DNA from: Thermoleophilia bacterium
GTDB lineage: Bacteria > Actinomycetota > Thermoleophilia > Gaiellales > Gaiellaceae
Assembly: GCA_014534415.1 (NCBI GenBank)
Contig: JACVRM010000003.1
Span: forward strand, 1-33,800
Reading direction: 5' to 3'
Length of the DNA: 33,800 nucleotides
The notes beneath the pieces were generated by a model. That model was not told where the DNA came from. It ran no database searches and saw only the letters and a list, made by a program, of their open reading frames with translations. Shown here in pieces: positions 29,260-33,800 of the stretch. Position 1 is the stretch's first letter. Every line of letters starts with the position of its first letter. Position numbers and translations under genes: made by a program.

Positions 29260-30384
29260 ATGGTGGCGACGACGGAACGCGATTACTACGAGCTGCTCGG
29301 CATCTCGCGCGGCGCAGACGACGCCGACATCAAGCGCGCGTTTCGACGGCTCGCGCGTCAGCTGCACCCGGACGTCTCCGAAGAGCCCGACGCCGAGGAG
29401 CGCTTCCGCGAGGTCGCGGAGGCGTACCAGGTCCTCTCGAACCGCGAGACGCGCGAGCTCTACGACCGCTACGGCCACGCGGGGCTGCGGAGCGGCGGCT
29501 TTCGCCCCACGCAGTTCGACTTCGGCAGCCTCGCGGACGTCCTGTCGGCCTTCTTCGGCGACGACCTCTTCGGGGTCGGCGGCTCGCGGCGCGGGCGCGC
29601 GCGCGGAGCGGACGTCGCCGCTCGCGTCGAGATCGACCTGCGCGAGGCGGCGACGGGCGTCACCAAGCAGGTGCCGTTCCCAGTAGCAGCGACCTGTGCG
29701 CGCTGCGGTGGCGACGGCGCCGAGCCCGGCTCGAGCGTCTCGCGCTGCCCGACGTGCGGCGGCGCAGGCCGCGTCAGCCACGTGTCGCGCAGCGCATTCG
29801 GCGAATTCGTCCGGACGGGCGCGTGCCCGAACTGCGGTGGCGCGGGTCGCGTCGTGGAGGATCCCTGCAGCGAGTGCCGCGGCCAGGGCCGCGTCGTCGA
29901 GGAGCGCACGCTCGACGTCGAGATCCCACCGGGCATCCACGACGGGCAGCGCATCCGGCTGTCCGGCGAAGGGCACGCGGGCGCGCTGGGCGGCCGCGCA
30001 GGTGACGTCTACGTGGACGTCCGCGTGCGCCCGGATCCACGGTTCGTCCGCCAGGGCGACGACCTCTTCTCGACTGTCTCGCTGACGATGACGCAGGCCG
30101 CGCTCGGCGCGACGGTGACGGTGCCGACGCTCGACGGCGAGGTCGAGCTGCGCTTCGAGCCCGGCACGCAACCAGGCGAGATCCGCGTGCTGCGCGGGCG
30201 CGGCATGCCCGTCCTCCAGGCGTTCGGGCGCGGCGACTTCCGCGTGCTCGTGAACGTCGCCATCCCGCGACACCTGACCCGCGAGCAGCGCGAGCTCCTC
30301 GAGCGGTTCGAGGGCGTCACGGGCGCCGAGACCTACGAGGAAGACGAGGGCTTCTTCGACAAGCTGAAGAGCGCGTTCCGCTGA
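29260..30384 (+). CDS. dnaJ: DnaJ co-chaperone
   Basis: Hsp40 partner of DnaK. The 374-residue protein has the J domain with HPD at residues 36-38, a short Gly/Phe-poor linker (SGGFRPTQFDFGSLADVL), and four CxxCxGxG-type zinc repeats from residue 146 (CARCGGDG, CPTCGGAG, CPNCGGAG, CSECRGQG). The C-terminal client-binding domains follow (GIHDGQRIRLSGEGHAG). The fourth repeat has Arg in place of the first Gly. ATG 29260 is immediately followed by GTG 29263, and TACGCT (29251-29256) lies 6 bases before the GTG, so the true start may be the GTG. It overlaps prmA by 4 bases if prmA starts at CTG. Confidence 0.96.
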   Translation: MVATTERDYYELLGISRGADDADIKRAFRRLARQLHPDVSEEPDAEERFREVAEAYQVLSNRETRELYDRYGHAGLRSGGFRPTQFDFGSLADVLSAFFGDDLFGVGGSRRGRARGADVAARVEIDLREAATGVTKQVPFPVAATCARCGGDGAEPGSSVSRCPTCGGAGRVSHVSRSAFGEFVRTGACPNCGGAGRVVEDPCSECRGQGRVVEERTLDVEIPPGIHDGQRIRLSGEGHAGALGGRAGDVYVDVRVRPDPRFVRQGDDLFSTVSLTMTQAALGATVTVPTLDGEVELRFEPGTQPGEIRVLRGRGMPVLQAFGRGDFRVLVNVAIPRHLTREQRELLERFEGVTGAETYEEDEGFFDKLKSAFR

Positions 30385-31142
30385 CCGGGCTCGTCCGCGC
30401 CTCGCTCGTCGTCCCGCGTGAGGCGGAGGAAATCGTGGCCGCTCAGCTGCTCGAGCTCGTCCCGGACGGTCATGAAGTCGTCCGGCGAGCGGAGGGCGTC
30501 GAGCTCACCGTCTACGTCGACGAAACCGCGCTCGGGCTCCTGCGAGACCGGCTGGCCGGGCTTCGCGTCGTCCGGGTAGCAGTCGGCTGGGAGGACGACT
30601 GGAAGCGCTTCCACCCCCCGGCCGCTGTCGGCCCGCTCTGGGTGGGGCCGCCCTGGCAGCGGGCACCCGGGAACTCGATACCCGTCGTGATCGACCCGGG
30701 ACGCGCCTTTGGCACGGGTGCACACGCGACCACGCGACTGTGCCTCGAATTGCTGCTCGAGCTCGAGCGCGGCAGCGTGCTCGACGTGGGCTGCGGCTCG
30801 GGCGTGCTCGCCGTTGCCGCCGCCAAGCTCGGCCACTCGCCGGTGACGGCAATGGACGCCGACGAGGCGGCAGTGGCGGCGACGCTCCAGAACGCGGACG
30901 CAAACGCGGTTCGGCTCCGGGCGCTGCGCGCCGACGCGCTGACGGCCGGGCTGCCGGCGGCAGACATCGCCCTCGCGAACGTCGACCTGGCAGTGGTCGA
31001 GGCGCTGGCCTCGCGTGTCGACTGCCGGTGGCTCGTCACGTCGGGGTACTTCGGCTCCGAGCGGCCGTCGCTGCCGGGTTTCGCCCGCGTCGAGCGCCGC
31101 ACGCGCGAGCGGTGGGCGGCCGATCTGCACGTCCGGGAGTAG
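30381..31142 (+). CDS. prmA: Ribosomal protein L11 methyltransferase PrmA (probable CTG start)
   Basis: SAM-dependent enzyme that trimethylates ribosomal protein uL11. The SAM-binding motif VLDVGCGSG lies at residues 133-141 counted from 30381, preceded by the PrmA-specific IDPGRAFGTGAHATT. The first conventional start is GTG 30435, which has GGAGG 5 bases upstream. However, the 18 codons before it (LVRASLVVPREAEEIV) look like the first strand and helix of the N-terminal PrmA domain. CTG 30381 overlaps the dnaJ stop as CTGA and gives 253 residues, close to short PrmA proteins. I therefore favour CTG, with GTG as the fallback. Confidence 0.85.
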   Translation: MTGLVRASLVVPREAEEIVAAQLLELVPDGHEVVRRAEGVELTVYVDETALGLLRDRLAGLRVVRVAVGWEDDWKRFHPPAAVGPLWVGPPWQRAPGNSIPVVIDPGRAFGTGAHATTRLCLELLLELERGSVLDVGCGSGVLAVAAAKLGHSPVTAMDADEAAVAATLQNADANAVRLRALRADALTAGLPAADIALANVDLAVVEALASRVDCRWLVTSGYFGSERPSLPGFARVERRTRERWAADLHVRE

Positions 31143-31153
31143 CATCCCGCACG

Positions 31154-32347
31154 GTGGCGGGCTTCTCGGTGAAGTTCCTGGGCTGCAAGGTGTCGCAGAC
31201 GGACGCGCAGGCGGTCCGCGAACGGCTGCTCGCCGACGGGCACAGCGAGCGCCTGGATGCCGAGGTGGCGGTCGTCAACACGTGCTGCGTCACGCGCGAG
31301 GCCGTCCGCAAGTCGCGCCGGGCAGCTGCACGCGCCGCCCGCACGCATGCCCGCGTCTACGTGACCGGCTGTGGCGCAAACCTCGCGGAGGACGCGTTCG
31401 CCGACCTCGCGGACAACGTCGTCGTCGTGGCGCGCCGAAGCGAGGAGACGCCCGCCTTCGTGGCGGGCGACGTGGGACCGATCGGCTGTGTCACGGCCGA
31501 CGCGCGCCTCGACCGCGTCCGCGCGTTCGTCAAGGTTCAGGATGGCTGCAGCTTCTCGTGCAACTTCTGCGTCGTGCCGCTCGTTCGCGGCGCGTCGCGG
31601 AGCAGGTCCGCAGCGGCGGTGCTCGCAGAGGTTCGCCGGCGCGTCGCCCAGGGGCACAAGGAGGTCGTGCTGACCGGCATCAACCTGGGCTGCTACCGCG
31701 ATCGCGAGGCCGGCTACCGCCTGCCGCGCCTGGTCAGCGCCGTCGCCGAGACGCCCGGGCTCGCGCGTCTGCGGCTGTCCTCCATCGAGGTGAATCACGT
31801 CGACGCCGAGCTGGTGCGCGTACTGCGCGAGACGGCGACGGTGTCGCGTCACCTGCATGTGCCGCTCCAGTCCGGCGACGATGCCGTGCTCGGCGCGATG
31901 GCGCGCCGCTACGGCGCGACGACCTTCCTGCGGCGTCTCGAGCCGCTCGGCGACTTCAACCTGACCACCGACGTGATCGTCGGCTTTCCGGGCGAAGACG
32001 AAGCGGCCTTCCGGCGGACGCTTCGCGTGGTCGAGGCGGCGGGGGTCACGAAGATCCACGTGTTTCCGTACTCGCCGCGTCCCGGGACGCCGACCGCCGA
32101 GCGGGACACGGTGCCCGCGGAGGTCAAGAAGGAGCGGGGCGGGCGCCTGCGCGAAGCGTCGCGGGTGGCCTGCCTGGCGCGGTGGCGGTCGAAGCTCGGT
32201 GCGGAGGACGTGGTGCTCGTCGACCGGCCCGGGCGCGGGTACGGCGACGACTACTCGCCGTGGCTCGTGAGCGAGAGCGCGCCGGTCGGCGAGCTCGTGC
32301 GCGTACGCGCCGGTGGTGTGACGGAGGAGGGGATTCTCGCTGCCTGA
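31154..32347 (+). CDS. mtaB: tRNA methylthiotransferase, MtaB type
   Basis: Radical SAM methylthiotransferase expected to convert t6A37 to ms2t6A37 in tRNA. The N-terminal UPF0004 domain shows FLGCKVSQTDAQ, NTCCVTREAVRKSR and VTGCGAN, giving the three Cys of the auxiliary cluster. The radical SAM motif CSFSCNFC follows at C132, C136, C139, and then HLHVPLQSGDDAVL and HVFPYSPRPGTPTAE. A C-terminal TRAM-like domain ends the protein (GELVRVRAGGVTEEGILA). Length is 397 residues. Assignment to MtaB rather than MiaB or RimO rests on LGCKV and gene neighbourhood. The GTG at 31154 is the likely start; an in-frame GTG at 31169 is possible. Confidence 0.9.
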   Translation: MAGFSVKFLGCKVSQTDAQAVRERLLADGHSERLDAEVAVVNTCCVTREAVRKSRRAAARAARTHARVYVTGCGANLAEDAFADLADNVVVVARRSEETPAFVAGDVGPIGCVTADARLDRVRAFVKVQDGCSFSCNFCVVPLVRGASRSRSAAAVLAEVRRRVAQGHKEVVLTGINLGCYRDREAGYRLPRLVSAVAETPGLARLRLSSIEVNHVDAELVRVLRETATVSRHLHVPLQSGDDAVLGAMARRYGATTFLRRLEPLGDFNLTTDVIVGFPGEDEAAFRRTLRVVEAAGVTKIHVFPYSPRPGTPTAERDTVPAEVKKERGGRLREASRVACLARWRSKLGAEDVVLVDRPGRGYGDDYSPWLVSESAPVGELVRVRAGGVTEEGILAA

Positions 32348-32669
32348 GGACTGCCTCTTCTGCCGGTTGGTGCGCGAGGGAGAGCACGTCCGAGCCGGCG
32401 AGGGCTTCGTGGCGGTTCACGACATCAGCCCGAAGGCCGACGTGCACCTGCTCGTGCTGCCCGAGCGGCACGTCGCCAGCTTCCACGACGTCGCCGAGTT
32501 CCCGGCAGAAGAGGCGAAGCGGATGCTCGAGTTCATCGCCGCGACGGCGCGCGAAGTCGGTCTCGACGACTACCGCATCGTCCTCAACGTCGGCGAGCGC
32601 GCCGGACAGACGATCTTCCACCTGCACTGGCACGTGCTCGGCGGGCGGATGAGCGGCGTGCCGGCGTGA
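32340..32669 (+). CDS. HIT family (HINT-like) nucleotide hydrolase, probable CTG start
   Basis: Small purine-nucleotide phosphoramidase-type protein of the histidine triad family. The triad is IFHLHWHVLGG, with H94, H96 and H98 counted from 32340. The conserved N-terminus PEDCLFCRLV (zinc Cys pair C5 and C8) is present only if translation starts upstream of TTG 32367. Between the upstream in-frame stop (32319) and that TTG there is no ATG, GTG or TTG. CTG 32340 follows the strong GGAGGAGG (32323-32330) at good spacing and overlaps the mtaB stop, giving 109 residues, the normal HINT length. It overlaps the next gene by 4 bases. Confidence 0.88.
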   Translation: MPEDCLFCRLVREGEHVRAGEGFVAVHDISPKADVHLLVLPERHVASFHDVAEFPAEEAKRMLEFIAATAREVGLDDYRIVLNVGERAGQTIFHLHWHVLGGRMSGVPA

Positions 32670-33109
32670 GTCTCATCGCGCACATCGAGCAGGAGCTGAC
32701 GGCTGCCATACGCGCGCGGGACACGGCGCGGCGCGACGCGCTACGCCTGATCCTGGCCAGCTTGCGCTCGCCGGAGAAGGAGCTCCAGCGGCCGCTCTCG
32801 CCCGGCGAGGAGCTCCAGGTGCTCCAGCGGGAGCGCAAGCGGAGGCAGGAGGCGGCCGAGGCATACCGCGCCGCCGGCCGTACCGACCAGGCGGACGCGG
32901 AGGAGCATGAGCTGGCCGTCCTCCAGGAGTTCATGCCCGCGCCGCTCTCCGACGACGAGCTCGAGGCGATCATCGACGACGCGATCGCCGAGAACGGCGC
33001 GACGAGCATTCGCGATCTGGGACGCGTGATGGCCGACGTGATGCCGCAGGTGGCTGGGCGGGCGGACGGCTCGACCGTCACGCAGCTCGTGCGCGAGAAG
33101 CTGGCGTAG
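32666..33109 (+). CDS. GatB/YqeY domain protein
   Basis: A 147-residue protein of the YqeY family, which shares the C-terminal helical domain of the GatB subunit of Glu-tRNA(Gln) amidotransferase and probably binds tRNA. Typical stretches are LIAHIEQELTAAIRARDTAR, RLILASLRSPEKEL, QREARKRRQEA-like helices (QRERKRRQEAAEAYRAAGR), ELAVLQEFMPAPLSDDELEAI and TSIRDLGRVMADVMP. The GTG start overlaps the HIT stop (GTGA). The mtaB-HIT-yqeY order suggests a translation-related unit. The exact role of YqeY is unknown. Confidence 0.92.
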   Translation: MSLIAHIEQELTAAIRARDTARRDALRLILASLRSPEKELQRPLSPGEELQVLQRERKRRQEAAEAYRAAGRTDQADAEEHELAVLQEFMPAPLSDDELEAIIDDAIAENGATSIRDLGRVMADVMPQVAGRADGSTVTQLVREKLA

Positions 33110-33149
33110 CCTCCTCGCGACGATCGTATCGGTGCCGATCGCACGCATC

Positions 33150-33178
33150 CGTCACGGCTTCGTGCCCGAAGCGTGACG
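33150..33178. repeat. Long imperfect hairpin upstream of phoH
   Basis: CGTCACGGCTTCG (33150-33162), loop TGCC, CGAAGCGTGACG (33167-33178): a 12-bp stem with a single bulged G. No T-run follows. It lies between the yqeY stop and the phoH -10 box, and its right arm contains the candidate phoH -35 (GTGACG or CGTGAC). It could end the upstream transcript or be an operator for phoH. Confidence 0.6.
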
Positions 33179-33199
33179 ACCGCCGAGCGCGCCTACACT
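33172..33199 (+). promoter_or_regulatory. phoH promoter
   Basis: TACACT (33194-33199) ends 7 bases before the phoH GTG. A CGTGAC at 33172-33177 lies 16 bases upstream of it and may be the -35; it resembles the GTGACA of the leuS promoter. No Shine-Dalgarno sequence precedes the GTG, so the transcript is probably leaderless. Confidence 0.5.
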
Positions 33200-33206
33200 G
33201 GTGCGC

Positions 33207-33800
33207 GTGCAGGAAGTGCTCTCCGTCTCGAACGACGTCGCCGCCGAGCTCGCGAGCGTGAGCGACGGTGTGCTCGAGACGCTCCGCGAGCGGCTGCGGT
33301 GCACGATTCTGCTGCGCGGTAACCGGCTGACGCTGGAGGGCGACGACCTGCACGTATCCGAAGCGCGCGCGGTCATCGACGAGCTCGTCGAGCTGGTCGA
33401 GGGCGGCAACCAGATCGGTCCGGGCACGGTCGACGCGGTGCTCGGCGTGCTCGAGCAGGGTGCTGACGTTCGCGACGTCTTCGAGGACGTGGTCTGGCGT
33501 CACCGCGGCGCGAAGATCGCGCCGAAGACCGTCATGCAGAAGCGCTACGTCGACGCGATCCGCACGTCCACCGTCACGTTCGGGATCGGGCCGGCCGGCA
33601 CCGGCAAGACGTACCTCGCAATGGCGCTGGCCGTCGCGGCGCTCTCGGACCGGCAGGTCGGCCGCATCATCCTCACCCGCCCGGCGGTCGAGGCCGGCGA
33701 GCGCCTCGGCTTCCTGCCGGGCGACGTCCTCGCGAAGGTCGACCCCTACATGCGGCCGCTCTTCGACGCGCTCTACGACACGATGGATCCCGAGAAGCTG
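33207..33800 (+). CDS. phoH: PhoH-family ATPase (3' end missing)
   Basis: PhoH-like P-loop protein, likely an RNA-related ATPase; the gene is often followed by ybeY. The 198 codons seen cover the N-terminal domain (VLETLRERLRCTILLRGNRLTLEG) and VMQKRYVDAIRTSTVTFGIGPAGTGKTYLA, with the P-loop GPAGTGKT at residues 128-135. ILTRPAVEAGERLGFLPGD and KVDPYMRPLFDALYD follow, all strongly PhoH-like. The frame is open to the last base, so the C-terminus lies beyond the window. GTG 33207 is chosen because of the promoter spacing and the normal length of the N-terminal domain. Confidence 0.95.
   Translation, partial: MQEVLSVSNDVAAELASVSDGVLETLRERLRCTILLRGNRLTLEGDDLHVSEARAVIDELVELVEGGNQIGPGTVDAVLGVLEQGADVRDVFEDVVWRHRGAKIAPKTVMQKRYVDAIRTSTVTFGIGPAGTGKTYLAMALAVAALSDRQVGRIILTRPAVEAGERLGFLPGDVLAKVDPYMRPLFDALYDTMDPEKL

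Overview
The window is GC-rich, densely packed bacterial chromosome: almost every base is coding, GTG starts are very common, and neighbouring genes often overlap by 1 to 17 bases. Gene content points to a high-GC actinobacterium. It has a single-chain FbiC (CofG-CofH fusion) for F420 synthesis, an ECF sigma factor paired with a DUF4349 membrane protein, and the neighbourhoods comEA-comEC-holA-rpsT and murJ-lepA-hemW-hrcA-dnaJ-prmA-mtaB-HIT-yqeY-phoH. A deep lineage such as Thermoleophilia (Gaiellales/Solirubrobacterales) is my best guess; this is inference from gene content and style, not a search result. I see no insertion sequence, prophage, CRISPR array, tRNA or rRNA, and no gene-free stretch over 300 bases.

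Layout. (1) 1-4670: a branched-chain amino acid type ABC transporter, livG (cut by the window edge), livF, livH, livM and the binding protein, with a perfect 22-bp palindrome before the binding-protein gene. (2) 4720-10105: a tightly overlapped six-gene MoxR/VWA operon (MoxR ATPase, DUF58 protein, membrane protein, VWA protein, TPR-like protein, second VWA protein), probably a membrane-anchored chaperone-like system. (3) 10116-13948: fbiC, converging on lysA. (4) 13984-14853: a gene of unknown function, divergent from lysA. (5) 14850-17426: leuS behind an apparent attenuator (promoter, 7-codon leader peptide with tandem Leu codons, hairpins, intrinsic terminator). (6) 17423-19088, minus strand: ECF sigma factor and DUF4349 partner. 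(7) 19201-23392: DNA-uptake genes comEA-comEC, holA, and opposing rpsT. (8) 23637-33109: murJ, lepA, hemW, then hrcA, dnaJ, prmA, mtaB, a HIT protein and a YqeY protein. (9) phoH, running off the right edge.

The most interesting signals are regulatory. The leuS leader looks like peptide-mediated transcription attenuation in which the leader peptide itself is probably translated from a leaderless mRNA. A hexamer of the form xAxxxT ends exactly 7 bases before the start codon of the leuS leader peptide, murJ, hrcA, phoH, fbiC and lysA (6 bases for holA), none of which has a clear Shine-Dalgarno sequence; this suggests widespread leaderless transcription. prmA and the HIT gene appear to start at CTG codons that overlap the preceding stop. 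The metallo-beta-lactamase-like domain of ComEC has lost part of its metal-binding motif.
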